Shown in pieces: positions 18,472 to 28,303 of a stretch of DNA of 55,151 nt. The stretch covers positions 1-55,151 of the forward strand of contig JAGDCV010000001.1 of the NCBI GenBank assembly GCA_017958365.1, read 5' to 3'. This DNA comes from Clostridiales bacterium (GTDB lineage: Bacteria > Bacillota > Clostridia > Saccharofermentanales > Saccharofermentanaceae). The translations under genes were made by a program, and so were the position numbers. The notes under the pieces were generated by a model that worked only from the letters and a program-made list of their open reading frames with translations, was not told the DNA's origin and searched no databases. Within the stretch, counting starts at the first letter, position 1, and every line of letters begins with the position of its first letter.

Positions 18472-19839
18472 TCAGCGTACGTAGTAGAAGGAAACCTTGT
18501 CTGCTCCGGGCAATACCACAAACGCCAGCGTAGGAAGCATGACGGTATAGAATATCAGCGCGAAAAGCAGCACAACAACAGCCGTGGCGATAACAGGAAC
18601 CGCCTTTCCGAGTTTCTTGTGTGTTGTCTCAACCGACTTTGCAAACTCATCGAGACCGACGGAAGTAAACAGAGCTATCGCAGGAACGATCGCGATAAGG
18701 TATCTTCCCTGCGGCTGGAAATCTCTCATGTAAGAACTGTATATCGACAGGGCCGTAGGGAAAGCGATCTCGAACAGGAGTATGAGAACGAACGGTGTTC
18801 TCATCTTCTCCTTGGTCTTATCCCTGTAGCGGATGAACATACAAGTTAAAACTACAAATGAGATGAAGTAGAAATCATAGAACTTTCCGTCAAGGCAGAT
18901 GATCATGCCTCCGAACAGACCGATGAAGCTTTGGATGGTGATCTCTATCCACTTGGCGTTGAACAGCATCTCCCTTAAATGCATGTTGATCCTCGCGGGA
19001 TAATCGACAGGCTCAAGCCATGTATCCTGCGTATATATCTTGGTGCAGATATCCTGTTGCTTATATCCCAGGAAATCGCCATGGTAGATTATTCCGTTTC
19101 TTATAAAGTACCAGCCGGCCACTATGAAGACCAATAAGACAACCGTACCGGTTTTCTTCAGCAACTCGCTGCGGTTCATTCTCTGCTTTGCACAGGTGTA
19201 GAAGAAGCCTGCCACCGCGAACAGGATCCATCCGTAGGCAAAGTAATATGTCAATGCTGCGATTCCCGTGCCGAGGGCAAGATATATCATGCTTCTAAGG
19301 CTCCACTTATCACGGCTTCCGTCGAGAACGGCATCAAGTATCATAAAGGCTGACATGAGAGTCATTACGTCGTTGTTAAGATAACCGCACAGGAAAACGA
19401 ACTGCGGCAGGAATGCAACTGTTGAGACCATGAAGTAGACAGACCATTTCTTATCGAGGATCTTATCGCCCACTCTGAAGGCTACGAACACCGTAGCCGC
19501 TCCCGCGAATACATTAACGAATCTGCAGGCTATGCGTATTATCTGCGCATCGGTCGTAAAATGAGATGCGATCTCAGCGAACAGCGATCCTATCATCGAC
19601 GGAAGATAAGGAGTGAACGCATATGAGTATCCCCAGAGAGGTATGATGATCTCCTTCTCATAACCTATGGGAAGTTTGTTGTTCTTGACGATCCAGTCTA
19701 CAACGAGATATCTCATCGACTCGTCGGGACCGGCGTTGTTATCCATCATTATTGCAAACACGGCATAGAAAATGCCCGCGATGATTATCATCGGTAAAGC
19801 AAGCTTATATTTTGTGATAACAGACTCATGCTTTTCCAT
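18472..19839 (-). CDS. GT-C/GT39-like polytopic membrane protein
   Basis: The 455-residue protein has about ten membrane helices. Its first loop includes GPDESMRY near residue 37 and a following loop includes YSYAFTPYLPS, an arrangement seen in DUF2142 and GT39 glycosyltransferases. It also has a late DFQPQGRY motif, which resembles QGRYFLP in the 16276-18471 protein, so the two are distant relatives. It overlaps the flippase gene by 14 bases and is the last gene of the long run starting at pncB. Donor and acceptor are unknown. Confidence 0.65.
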   Translation of the reverse strand: MEKHESVITKYKLALPMIIIAGIFYAVFAIMMDNNAGPDESMRYLVVDWIVKNNKLPIGYEKEIIIPLWGYSYAFTPYLPSMIGSLFAEIASHFTTDAQIIRIACRFVNVFAGAATVFVAFRVGDKILDKKWSVYFMVSTVAFLPQFVFLCGYLNNDVMTLMSAFMILDAVLDGSRDKWSLRSMIYLALGTGIAALTYYFAYGWILFAVAGFFYTCAKQRMNRSELLKKTGTVVLLVFIVAGWYFIRNGIIYHGDFLGYKQQDICTKIYTQDTWLEPVDYPARINMHLREMLFNAKWIEITIQSFIGLFGGMIICLDGKFYDFYFISFVVLTCMFIRYRDKTKEKMRTPFVLILLFEIAFPTALSIYSSYMRDFQPQGRYLIAIVPAIALFTSVGLDEFAKSVETTHKKLGKAVPVIATAVVVLLFALIFYTVMLPTLAFVVLPGADKVSFYYVR

Positions 19840-21364
19840 GTCCGAGTTTCCCTTTTACTTTATCTACTGCCCATTTTACCGCAACACGGTGTTCGTTCGA
19901 AGGAATGAATGTTACTCCCACGATGGCGACACACAATACCTCACATACGATTCCTCTTACGACGAAAGTTAAGATGTTCCAGTCGAATGTGATAAACGAA
20001 GTTATCTTAAGTCCTGCGAATACGCACAGGGCAAATACCGCAAGATAGATGAGCATGCGGAGCCAGTACATGGCAAAGAGTTTTTTGCTCTTGAAGCACT
20101 TGTCGTATACGACGACACTTCTGCAGGTCCAGTAAAGACCCTGAGCTATTACCGTACCCGTAAGTACACCGGGAAGTCCGATGGTATACGCAAGGTAGAT
20201 GGATGAAGCAAGGTTAACGACGGCACCTGCAAGGCTTATCCACTTCTCATACTTAAACAGTCCCGAGCCGTTCATGAAGTCAACGAGGGAACTGTGGACG
20301 AGACTTATGTAAAGATCAGCACACACAAGGAAAACTATGATGCTTTCCATGACGAACTCCTTGCCGAGCCATATCTCGATGAACAGATCTATGAGCACGA
20401 CCGTCGGTACAAGGAGCACAACCGCAACGATGTATCTTACATACGTATACATGCGGAAAGACTTCTCCTGGTTTACGGGATCCTTATCCTTATCAAGGCT
20501 TCTTCCGATGAAAGGAGCCAAGGGACCTACGAGGTTAGCTGAAAGCTGTTTTATTATCGTGATAACGTTTAAGTAATTATAGTAATAACCTGCTACTACC
20601 GTACTTATGATCTTCGATATGAGGATCATGTCAGTACATCCGTACACATATCCCGATATCTTGCCGAGAGCGATGTCCTTGATCTTATCGAGAAGTTCCT
20701 TAACGACCGCTTTATCAGTCTTTCTCTTATTTCTTAAGAACGGATAGACCTTGTAGCACTTAAGGTAGATATAGATATTCGTAACGAATGCCTGTACGAC
20801 GGAACATGAGACGAACAGAAGATAACTTTTGAATACGACAAGGACCAGTATCTTTAAGATGGAGAATATGAATGTACCAACGGTATCGACGGTCTTCGTG
20901 ACATACTCTTTCTTGTCCGCTACAAGAAGCGTTCTTCTGTATGCGAAGAAGTATGTAGACGCGCTCGCCAATGCCTGCATGATGAAGTACAGGTAGTAGA
21001 TATTCTTAAACTCCATGTCAGTGATGAAGAATTTAAGGAAAGGCAGAGCGAGGAAAGACATGGCGATGAAGGCGGAACCGACTACGTTGTAGATAGTCCT
21101 AAGCGCTGTCATTATGTCATTTATCTTCTTCTCATCGCCTTCATTGAGAGGCTTGTAAAGAGCGTATGTAACTGCGATGTCAAAACCTAAGTCCGCAAGG
21201 GCGAGCGTTGATAATACCGATGTATAAGTACCGCTCAGACCGAGGATGTCCGTACCGATGTAAATAATAAAGAGCTTTCGTGATATAAAGCCCAGTAAAG
21301 CAAAAATGACCTGATTGATGACGCCGATCAGACCGGTCTTGGCAATCGTCTTCTTATCGCTCAT
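19826..21364 (-). CDS. wzx: Wzx-type polysaccharide flippase (MOP superfamily)
   Basis: The 512-residue protein has 12 to 14 predicted membrane helices with the MATE/MOP-like N-terminus GVINQVIFALLGFISRK and the ADLGFD motif in the second helix pair. It likely flips the undecaprenyl-diphosphate-linked repeat unit to the outer face for polymerisation by Wzy. It is one base downstream of the GT4 gene. No second flippase is visible in the window. Confidence 0.85.
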   Translation of the reverse strand: MSDKKTIAKTGLIGVINQVIFALLGFISRKLFIIYIGTDILGLSGTYTSVLSTLALADLGFDIAVTYALYKPLNEGDEKKINDIMTALRTIYNVVGSAFIAMSFLALPFLKFFITDMEFKNIYYLYFIMQALASASTYFFAYRRTLLVADKKEYVTKTVDTVGTFIFSILKILVLVVFKSYLLFVSCSVVQAFVTNIYIYLKCYKVYPFLRNKRKTDKAVVKELLDKIKDIALGKISGYVYGCTDMILISKIISTVVAGYYYNYLNVITIIKQLSANLVGPLAPFIGRSLDKDKDPVNQEKSFRMYTYVRYIVAVVLLVPTVVLIDLFIEIWLGKEFVMESIIVFLVCADLYISLVHSSLVDFMNGSGLFKYEKWISLAGAVVNLASSIYLAYTIGLPGVLTGTVIAQGLYWTCRSVVVYDKCFKSKKLFAMYWLRMLIYLAVFALCVFAGLKITSFITFDWNILTFVVRGIVCEVLCVAIVGVTFIPSNEHRVAVKWAVDKVKGKLGHGKA

Positions 21365-21365
21365 A

Positions 21366-22619
21366 TCAGGCTCCGGTCACCTCGTCAACGATTCGCATGA
21401 ACTTCTCGACGAATACTTTCTTACCATATCTTGAAGTGATGACTTCACGGATATGATCTTTATCAAACGTGATCTTACCTTCAAGATAATCATTAAGATG
21501 AGAGGCAAGTTCCTCATGGTCCAATATCCCCACAAGTCTTCCGACTGAATCATCGACGTAGTCTTCGACACCGCCGCATCTGGTCGAGAATATGGGAAGA
21601 CCGCAGCATGCAGCTTCAAGCGGAGCCACAGGCTGACCTTCCTGAATTGAAGTCATTACAAATGCATCCGCCCTGTTATAAAGTGATGTTATCTCATCAC
21701 GCGATACCTGAGGGATCATCTCCACGATGTCGCTTATGGAAGAATCGTTAACCTGCTTAACAAATTCATCAACGCCTAAGCTGTAACCTTTGTTAGCACC
21801 ATATCCTGCGATTATTATCCTGAACGGTCTGGTTGCGATCTTCTTAAGATCCTCCATGGTCTGAAGGAACAGATCGTAGTTCTTATAGAATGAATGTGCG
21901 GCCACGATAAGGAATGTGGTTACGTCGTGGGGCACGGGCTCACACTTAAACTTATCCACATCAATGATGTTGCCGATGTATTCGATGGACTTAAGATGGA
22001 TATTCTGCATCAGGACCTGTCTTATCTTGTCGTTGCTTATGGCAAGGAAGACCGATGCTCCTTCAACAGCTTCCTTGAATGAATCATTCAAAGAAGTTCC
22101 GGGTATCATGAAAGGCGAATGCTCGGAGAGTATGTAAGGAACGTTATAGTAGTCAGCTAACAGCTTTGCATAAACTGCCGTTCCCTGTGCCGAGATGCCG
22201 TAAACAAGATCAAACTTCTCCCCTAGTTTACGCGCGAGCCTTGCGATATGCTTACGCCAGAACTTACGGTCAGCTTCGGTATCTACCGATCCTATTCCCG
22301 CAAGGGCTTTCTTCTTTATGGTCATCCTGCTGTACATGTTATTCATGACCGCAAGTTCGACCGGGCGCGAGATCACGCTTTTATACTCATGGAAATACTC
22401 ACTGTCGCCTAACTTCTCAAGGTAGATATCCTTGCCGGTGATCCTCTTCCCCAGGTACTTGATGCCGAGTGTCGTAGCCGGATTTAACATTACGACCGTT
22501 ACGTCGTATTCATGTGACAGAAGTTCGCATTGTTCCTTAAAGAAAGTCCCCGATATAGGATTCTCCTTAGTCGGGTACCATGAAGCTGTTACAAGAATGC
22601 GTTTCCGGGAAGACGGCAT
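21366..22619 (-). CDS. GT4 family glycosyltransferase
   Basis: The 417-residue GT-B protein has an N-terminal start typical of family 4 (TASWYPTKENP, GTFFKEQ), and the retaining motif EGQPVAPLE (Glu-x7-Glu) near residue 330. It also has the STRCGG nucleotide-binding segment. It would act on the cytoplasmic face to extend the lipid-linked repeat unit. The sugar donor cannot be predicted from sequence alone. Confidence 0.9.
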   Translation of the reverse strand: MPSSRKRILVTASWYPTKENPISGTFFKEQCELLSHEYDVTVVMLNPATTLGIKYLGKRITGKDIYLEKLGDSEYFHEYKSVISRPVELAVMNNMYSRMTIKKKALAGIGSVDTEADRKFWRKHIARLARKLGEKFDLVYGISAQGTAVYAKLLADYYNVPYILSEHSPFMIPGTSLNDSFKEAVEGASVFLAISNDKIRQVLMQNIHLKSIEYIGNIIDVDKFKCEPVPHDVTTFLIVAAHSFYKNYDLFLQTMEDLKKIATRPFRIIIAGYGANKGYSLGVDEFVKQVNDSSISDIVEMIPQVSRDEITSLYNRADAFVMTSIQEGQPVAPLEAACCGLPIFSTRCGGVEDYVDDSVGRLVGILDHEELASHLNDYLEGKITFDKDHIREVITSRYGKKVFVEKFMRIVDEVTGA

Positions 22620-22628
22620 AAACCTACC

Positions 22629-23573
22629 TTATCGTTCGGCTCTCATCGGATTCTCAAGGAAATCCTTGTACGTAAGCCTGATTCCCTCTTCAAGTTCGGT
22701 CTTATATGTCCAGCCTAATCCCGCCGCCTTCGATACATCAAGAAGCTTACGGGGAGTGCCGTTAGGCTTGGAAGGATCCCACAAGATCTCACCCTCGTAG
22801 CCTACTACCTTTGCAACAAGCTCCGTCAATTCCTTGATGGTAAGTTCCTTGCCTGTACCTGCATTGACGGTCTCATTGCCGCTGTAGTTGTTCATGAGGA
22901 ATACGCACAGGTCAGCCAGATCATCAACATACATGAACTCACGGAGAGGTGATCCGTCACCCCAGCAGGTTACGCTTGTAACTTTGCTCTCCTTGGCCTC
23001 GTGGAATCTTCTTATAAGTGCGGGAAGCACGTGTGAGTGCTCCGGATGATAGTTATCGTTAGGTCCGTAAAGGTTGGTCGGCATTACGCTTATGTAGTCC
23101 GTTCCGTACTGTGTATTAAGATACTCGCAGTACTTAAGTCCCGATATCTTCGCAAGAGCATATGCCTCGTTAGTGGACTCGAGACTGCTTGTAAGAAGAC
23201 AGTCCTCCTTCATGGGCTGAGGAGCGAACTTCGGATAGATGCAGCTTGAGCCTAAGAACTCGAGCTTCTTGCATCCGTTCTTCCATGCCGCATGTATAAC
23301 GTTCATCTCAAGGATCATGTTATCGTACATGAAGTCAGCCTTGGCAGTTGCATTACCCATGATGCCGCCTACCTTAGCCGCTGCAAGGAAAACATACTCG
23401 GGTTTTTCCTGCTCAAAGAACGCCTCTACCTGATCTTGTCTTGTAAGATCAAGCTCGGCGTGTGACCTCGTTACTATATTGGAATAGCCCTGTCTTTGAA
23501 GCTCCCTTACTATGGCGCTTCCGACCATTCCCTTATGTCCTGCGACATATATCTTTGCCTGTTTCTCCATCAT
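22629..23573 (-). CDS. fcl: GDP-L-fucose synthase
   Basis: The 314-residue protein is the epimerase/reductase that converts GDP-4-keto-6-deoxymannose to GDP-L-fucose. It has AGHKGMVGSAI as nucleotide-binding motif, SSCIYP with the catalytic serine, YALAK with Tyr and Lys, and NLYGPNDNYHPEHSHV typical of Fcl. I chose ATG 23573 because AAGGAAGG is eight bases upstream; an upstream TTG at 23579 is unlikely. No gmd is present in the window, so its substrate must be made by an enzyme encoded elsewhere. It fits with the fucosyltransferase at 24964-25830. Confidence 0.95.
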   Translation of the reverse strand: MMEKQAKIYVAGHKGMVGSAIVRELQRQGYSNIVTRSHAELDLTRQDQVEAFFEQEKPEYVFLAAAKVGGIMGNATAKADFMYDNMILEMNVIHAAWKNGCKKLEFLGSSCIYPKFAPQPMKEDCLLTSSLESTNEAYALAKISGLKYCEYLNTQYGTDYISVMPTNLYGPNDNYHPEHSHVLPALIRRFHEAKESKVTSVTCWGDGSPLREFMYVDDLADLCVFLMNNYSGNETVNAGTGKELTIKELTELVAKVVGYEGEILWDPSKPNGTPRKLLDVSKAAGLGWTYKTELEEGIRLTYKDFLENPMRAER

Positions 23574-23595
23574 AGCCAAAGCCTTCCTTTGGTTT

Positions 23596-24003
23596 TTATC
23601 CTATCGAGTATCCCGTGCTGCCGTCACTGTAGTAATCCTGCTTAAGATCATAGACGGTCTTATCCTCAGCCGAGGTGTCGCCGATCTGAACTTCGATCAG
23701 CTTAAGCTCGCTTCCTGCAATTACCGTCTGGCGTACTTCTCTGGGAATCTCAACAACATCACCCGTATGGATGTATCTTTCCTCTTCATTCATTATGACG
23801 CGGCCGTTTCCGCTTGCAACCACCCAAAGTTCTCTTCTGCCTTTGTGGCTGTGGTACTTCATTCTGCTTCCTTCCTTAAGAACAACAAGGATCGTCAGGT
23901 GATCCTTCTCTTCGTGAAGAACTGTATAACTGCCCCAATCCTTCTTGACTGTCAAAGGCTGAGGGTTCTCTGAAACTGATTTTATAATCGTCTTGTTTTC
24001 CAT
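23596..24003 (-). CDS. Cupin protein, mannose-6-phosphate isomerase type II-like
   Basis: The 135-residue single-domain cupin resembles the C-terminal isomerase domain of ManC/WbpW proteins. Features are KKDWGSY near the start, MKYHSHKGRRELWVV with metal-binding histidines, and LIEVQIGD near the end. As a stand-alone cupin it may interconvert fructose-6-phosphate and mannose-6-phosphate, feeding GDP-mannose and then GDP-fucose made with fcl. The final DDIVR-like motif of true isomerases is changed to EDKTVYDL, so it may instead be a binding or related enzyme. Confidence 0.7.
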   Translation of the reverse strand: MENKTIIKSVSENPQPLTVKKDWGSYTVLHEEKDHLTILVVLKEGSRMKYHSHKGRRELWVVASGNGRVIMNEEERYIHTGDVVEIPREVRQTVIAGSELKLIEVQIGDTSAEDKTVYDLKQDYYSDGSTGYSIG

Positions 24004-24026
24004 ATATCTGAACCTCTCTTAAAAGA

Positions 24027-24947
24027 TTATTTTACCATGTTTCCCTTGTGATAGTCATAGACTGATCTGATTCCGTCTTCAAGCACTTTAAGTGTTTTGT
24101 TTACTCCGGTGCCCATTATCTTAGAGTTATCAAGAATGATCTTCTTAACGTCAACGCTTCTTGCAGGCTTATATTCAAACTTTACGCCGCTGTCGATCCC
24201 CTTTACTATCTCGAGGATCCTGTTCTGGGAAGTGCCGATTCCGGAACTTATGTTGAACAATGTCTCAGTGCCTTCATACTCGGCAAGACCGATAAGCATC
24301 GAGCAGACATCGTCGATGTAGATATAATCGCGGATGACTTCTCCGTCTCCCCATACCTCGATAGTCTCGCCTGCCAGAGTCTTCTTGATGACCGCATCTA
24401 TAAAGCCTACGCCCTTGCTGTAGTCCTGACCGGGACCGTAGGGGTTCGATATTCTTGCTATCATCATCTTGGACTTTGCCTGTATGTCGAATACCCTTAA
24501 TGTGTTCTCGATACAAAGCTTTACGTTACCGTAGTGATTGATCGGTCTTGCGATACTGTCTTCCTTGATCGGCTGCACTTCCTGATCACCGTAAACGGTT
24601 CCGCCCGACGACAGGAAGATGAGTTTGGTATCAGTGTCCTTTATCATGTTGAACAGTTTGACCGTCTGTATGAAATCCCTTCCGTATCCCATCATGTACT
24701 TCTCGTTGGAATTGCCGGGGTTGATGGTGGAGAGGGCGTGGTAGATTATGTCCTGACCTTTGATGACGCCCGAGAGGACATTATCGTCAAAGAAATCGCC
24801 CATTATGTAATTGATCCTCGGATCGCGCTTAGGGGGCTCGGCTATGTCGAAGCTGCTTACGGTATAGTCCTTATCTGCAAGCATGCGGGCAAGATTCGAG
24901 CCGATGAATCCGTTACCGCCGATTATGAGAGCCTTTTGTTGAGCCAT
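24027..24947 (-). CDS. NAD-dependent sugar epimerase/dehydratase
   Basis: The 306-residue extended short-chain dehydrogenase has the Rossmann motif GGNGFIGSN, the LSSGGTVYGDQ segment, the catalytic YGNVK (Tyr-x3-Lys), and RISNPYGPGQ. It resembles UDP-glucose 4-epimerase-type proteins found in O-antigen clusters. The exact reaction cannot be told; candidates are a 4-epimerase on a UDP-hexose or UDP-HexNAc. It lies between the cupin and the fucosyltransferase. Confidence 0.85.
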   Translation of the reverse strand: MAQQKALIIGGNGFIGSNLARMLADKDYTVSSFDIAEPPKRDPRINYIMGDFFDDNVLSGVIKGQDIIYHALSTINPGNSNEKYMMGYGRDFIQTVKLFNMIKDTDTKLIFLSSGGTVYGDQEVQPIKEDSIARPINHYGNVKLCIENTLRVFDIQAKSKMMIARISNPYGPGQDYSKGVGFIDAVIKKTLAGETIEVWGDGEVIRDYIYIDDVCSMLIGLAEYEGTETLFNISSGIGTSQNRILEIVKGIDSGVKFEYKPARSVDVKKIILDNSKIMGTGVNKTLKVLEDGIRSVYDYHKGNMVK

Positions 24948-24963
24948 AATATCTGTTGCCTCC

Positions 24964-25830
24964 TCACGTATCTTGGGAAGATACCCTTATCCACTCTTTA
25001 CAGTATACACTGCCGTTGTCATAGCCGTTAAGAAGCGTGGTCGGACAACAAACAGTCTTGTCCTCATTCTCATTAAGCCATGCACCCCACCAGCTGAATG
25101 TACTGTTGGCAATTATGTTGTGCTTACACTTGCTCATGAGATACATATCAAGATATGACTTGTCTCCCGTGTTTTCCGCAACCGGTACGATGTCATTTAT
25201 CCCGAGCATTTCAGCCGCTGCTGACACATCATTCGAGAACAGGAAGAATGTGGCATCAGGAGCTTTCTCCTTAATCAAAGACACGGCTTTCTTATAGTAT
25301 TCCGGTGTACAGATCCCGCCGTAAAGACTGTTGTTATTAAGATAGTCACCGAGCCTTACGTGGATGGAGACCGAGTTTGTTTGCAAGATCTTATGTTCCA
25401 TCTTCTTGATGTAATCAGAGTCCGTTCCCGCAAACTTGATGCTGCGGCGAAGTTCATCCGAACAGGTAGGGATATACTCATCCCCTATGAAGCTTCCGCC
25501 CGTTACGTATCCTTTCTTCACATCAAGAAGCGCCGGGGTAAACTTATATCCTTCTTCAAGATATGTATGACCGACACATATCCTTCTTATATATCTTCTT
25601 AATCCCGGATTACCGCCGAAGTACTCGAACATCTTGGGACACTCATCCACGGAAAGCCCCAGGCGGCTGATCTCGATGTCCCTTATGTCGATCTTGCCGT
25701 CGTCTGTCTGACCTTTCCTGTACCAGCTTAAGTCAGCGTATGTCTTAAACCCGCGGGCTTTGTACTCCGAGTAAAGGCCATACTGTCCGAGCTGATTGCC
25801 GAGTCCTCCCGAGAATTGAACTATGATCAT
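24964..25830 (-). CDS. Alpha-1,2-fucosyltransferase (GT11)
   Basis: The 288-residue protein has the GT11 hallmarks: GGLGNQLGQY at the N-terminus, HVRLGDY around residue 157 for GDP binding, and ANSTFSWWGAWL near residue 242. The family transfers L-fucose from GDP-fucose in alpha-1,2 linkage. It overlaps the upstream GT2 stop by one base and lies near fcl, which makes its donor. Confidence 0.93.
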   Translation of the reverse strand: MIIVQFSGGLGNQLGQYGLYSEYKARGFKTYADLSWYRKGQTDDGKIDIRDIEISRLGLSVDECPKMFEYFGGNPGLRRYIRRICVGHTYLEEGYKFTPALLDVKKGYVTGGSFIGDEYIPTCSDELRRSIKFAGTDSDYIKKMEHKILQTNSVSIHVRLGDYLNNNSLYGGICTPEYYKKAVSLIKEKAPDATFFLFSNDVSAAAEMLGINDIVPVAENTGDKSYLDMYLMSKCKHNIIANSTFSWWGAWLNENEDKTVCCPTTLLNGYDNGSVYCKEWIRVSSQDT

Positions 25831-26795
25831 CAGACTTTCCCTTTCTTGACAGAGTAGTAAAGCTTCTTCATAAGGCCGGGGAAAAGTTTTGCAGCAGTTA
25901 CCGTCACTTTATACTTAAATCTGTCGGCTGCTCTTCCGCCGCAGGCATTGCGCAGTTTCTTCTCGAATCCGCGAAGCTCGCTTCTGTCACGCTCACCCTT
26001 TATCTCAAGACTTGCCAAAGCCTTCGAGAAATCCTTGTATTTATCGTTTCCCCACTCTTTCTTTCCGGACAGCATGGGGCCGTAGTACGGATCGTTAATA
26101 AGGTAATCGTACAGTTCGATATGCATAGTGAAGTAGTTCATCGTGCTGTCCTGGCCCTTGTGTCTTCTTGTGTACATAAGACACTTGTTTACCGACATGA
26201 CTCCGTCACCGTAACGCTCTATGTCGAACAGGAGCTTGATGTCACAGCATGGTCCCACATTAGGATCAAATATGAGGTCGTGCGCATCAAGCACTTTCTT
26301 CCTGTACATAATAGACGGGCAAACTGTGTTGTGTGTCCCTTCAAAATAAGCATCAAACAACTCTCTTCCCGTATAGATCTTATACTCGCCCTCATAATTT
26401 GCGGCAGTATCCTGCTCGGTTCCGTCTTCGAAGAAATTCGTATTAAGACAGGACACGCATCCTGCTTCAGGATGGCTCTCGAGATATTCATATTCGGTCT
26501 TTAGCATGTCAGGGTGCATCTTATCGTCATCGTGGAAAAGCACGATATAATCAGCCTTGCCCATCCTGATGGCGGAATTGATGTTGTTGATGCCTCCGAT
26601 GTTCTGAGGATGTTTAACGTATGAAAGTCTGTCGTCAGTAAACGACTTTACAACCTCCTCGGTGTTATCCGTTGAACAGTTATCAACAACGGTCAAAGTA
26701 AAATCCTTATACGAAGAATCAAGAACACTCTCGATGCTCTCGCGAAGATAAGATGCTCTGTTATAAGTCAGGATAAAAACTTCAAGCGAACTCAT
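25830..26795 (-). CDS. GT2 family glycosyltransferase
   Basis: The 321-residue protein has the GT-A start [20 protein letters not shown], and HDDDKMHP in the DxD position. A basic C-terminal tail may associate with the membrane. It overlaps the aminotransferase gene by 14 bases and the fucosyltransferase by one. The donor is not readable, though adjacency to the amino-sugar pair suggests it might add that sugar. Confidence 0.85.
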   Translation of the reverse strand: MSSLEVFILTYNRASYLRESIESVLDSSYKDFTLTVVDNCSTDNTEEVVKSFTDDRLSYVKHPQNIGGINNINSAIRMGKADYIVLFHDDDKMHPDMLKTEYEYLESHPEAGCVSCLNTNFFEDGTEQDTAANYEGEYKIYTGRELFDAYFEGTHNTVCPSIMYRKKVLDAHDLIFDPNVGPCCDIKLLFDIERYGDGVMSVNKCLMYTRRHKGQDSTMNYFTMHIELYDYLINDPYYGPMLSGKKEWGNDKYKDFSKALASLEIKGERDRSELRGFEKKLRNACGGRAADRFKYKVTVTAAKLFPGLMKKLYYSVKKGKV

Positions 26796-27879
26796 TTATC
26801 TTATCTATGACGTAATTGATCTCATCATCAGTCATTCCGTAATAAAGCGGAATGGAGATCTCTGTTGCTGATATAAGCTCGGCGATCGGGAAATCGCCTT
26901 CTTTAAATCCCAGATCCTTATATGCCTCCTGAAGATGCATGGGGATCGGGTAGTGGTTATTCGTTCCTATTCCCGCATCACGCAGGAACTTCTGCAGCTC
27001 GTCTTTCCTGTCGCATCTTATGGCGAAGATATGCCAGACGGGGTCAGCATAATCTGCCACGAACGGGAGTGTGACGAGGGGGTTCTTGATGCCCTCGAGG
27101 TACTTGTTAGCGATGGCTTTTCGAGCTTCATTCATGCGGTCGAGGTGGGGAAGCTTCGCGGACAGGAATGCAGCCTGGAATTCATCAAGTCTGCTGTTGT
27201 TGCCCTTGTAGATGTGATGGTACTTATAATCACATCCGTAGTTTCCGTAAGCTCTTATCTTGTCAGCTAACTCTTTGCTGTTGGTTACCGCAGCGCCGGC
27301 ATCACCCAAAGCACCGAGATTCTTTCCGGGATAAAAGGAGAAACCTGAAGCAATGCCGAAGGTGCCGATCTTTCTTCCCTTGTAAGTTGCACCGTGTGCC
27401 TGGGCACAATCCTCGATGACATTAAGGCCGTGCCTGTCAGCGATTTCCATGATAGGATCCATGTCGCAGGCTTGTCCGTACAGGTGCACGGGCATAATGG
27501 CTTTTGTCTTATCCGTGATGGCGTCTTCGATCAGCGTGGGATCGATATTGTAAGTTCTGATATCGGGCTCGACGAACACGACCTTTGCCCCCGCGTAAGT
27601 AACGGCAAGAGCTGTCGCGATGTAAGTATTCGACGGAACGATAACCTCATCACCGTCTCCTATGCCGAGTGCCTTTAAGGCGAGCACAAGGGCATCAAGT
27701 CCGTTTCCGCAGCCGACACAGTAATCTGTTCCTATGTACTGCGCGAAAGCCTTCTCGAACTTTGTGTCCTCTTCACCTTCTATGTACCACGAGTTTGAAT
27801 ATACGGTCTCAAATGCCGCACGTATGTCCTTATCAAGTTCCTTCTCCATGGGACGGAACGTAACAAAAGGTATCTGCAT
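26782..27879 (-). CDS. DegT/DnrJ/EryC1 sugar 3-aminotransferase (FdtB/QdtB-like)
   Basis: The 365-residue PLP enzyme has the family features [18 protein letters not shown] and the PLP-lysine segment [12 protein letters not shown]. It lies directly after a 3,4-ketoisomerase of the FdtA type, so it most likely aminates dTDP-3-keto-6-deoxyhexose to a dTDP-3-amino-3,6-dideoxyhexose (Fuc3N or Qui3N). The keto substrate comes from RmlB. No N-acetyltransferase (FdtC/QdtC) is found in the window. Confidence 0.9.
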   Translation of the reverse strand: MQIPFVTFRPMEKELDKDIRAAFETVYSNSWYIEGEEDTKFEKAFAQYIGTDYCVGCGNGLDALVLALKALGIGDGDEVIVPSNTYIATALAVTYAGAKVVFVEPDIRTYNIDPTLIEDAITDKTKAIMPVHLYGQACDMDPIMEIADRHGLNVIEDCAQAHGATYKGRKIGTFGIASGFSFYPGKNLGALGDAGAAVTNSKELADKIRAYGNYGCDYKYHHIYKGNNSRLDEFQAAFLSAKLPHLDRMNEARKAIANKYLEGIKNPLVTLPFVADYADPVWHIFAIRCDRKDELQKFLRDAGIGTNNHYPIPMHLQEAYKDLGFKEGDFPIAELISATEISIPLYYGMTDDEINYVIDKINEFA

Positions 27880-28292
27880 TATTTCTCACTCTCCTTAGCT
27901 TCAACAAACTTAAGGAATTCGTCGTAATCTCTGATGTAATCGGATTCGTCATAAAGCTCAGATGCAAGAACGAGGAGTACGGCATCAGGGGAGAAATCAT
28001 ACATCTCTCTCCACATGTCGTTCTCGATGTAAAGACCGAGTGTCGGTCTGTCGAGAAGGATCTCCTCCGTCTCGTGACCGTTATCAAGATGGATCTTGCA
28101 GCTGCCGTGAACGCAGATGAGGACCTGCTTTAGGCACTTGTGCGCATGGTGGCCGCGGACCACGTCCGTAAGCGTATCGTAGATGTAGTAGACCCTCTTC
28201 ACCTCGAAGGGGAAATCCTTATACTGCTCAAGAGCTACAAGCTGCCCTCTGTCATCGCCGTGCGCCTCGAAATTAAACTTTCTTATCTCCAT
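27879..28292 (-). CDS. dTDP-4-keto-6-deoxyglucose 3,4-ketoisomerase (FdtA/QdtA-like)
   Basis: The 137-residue cupin has [11 protein letters not shown] near residue 12, VRGHHAHK around residue 44 with the catalytic histidine pair, and [14 protein letters not shown]. These match the sugar 3,4-ketoisomerase family (PF05523, WxcM-like C-terminal domain). It shifts the keto group from C4 to C3 before amination by the adjacent aminotransferase. Whether the product has galacto or gluco configuration cannot be decided from motifs visible here. Confidence 0.92.
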   Translation of the reverse strand: MEIRKFNFEAHGDDRGQLVALEQYKDFPFEVKRVYYIYDTLTDVVRGHHAHKCLKQVLICVHGSCKIHLDNGHETEEILLDRPTLGLYIENDMWREMYDFSPDAVLLVLASELYDESDYIRDYDEFLKFVEAKESEK

Positions 28293-28303
28293 AACGGTTA
28301 TCC

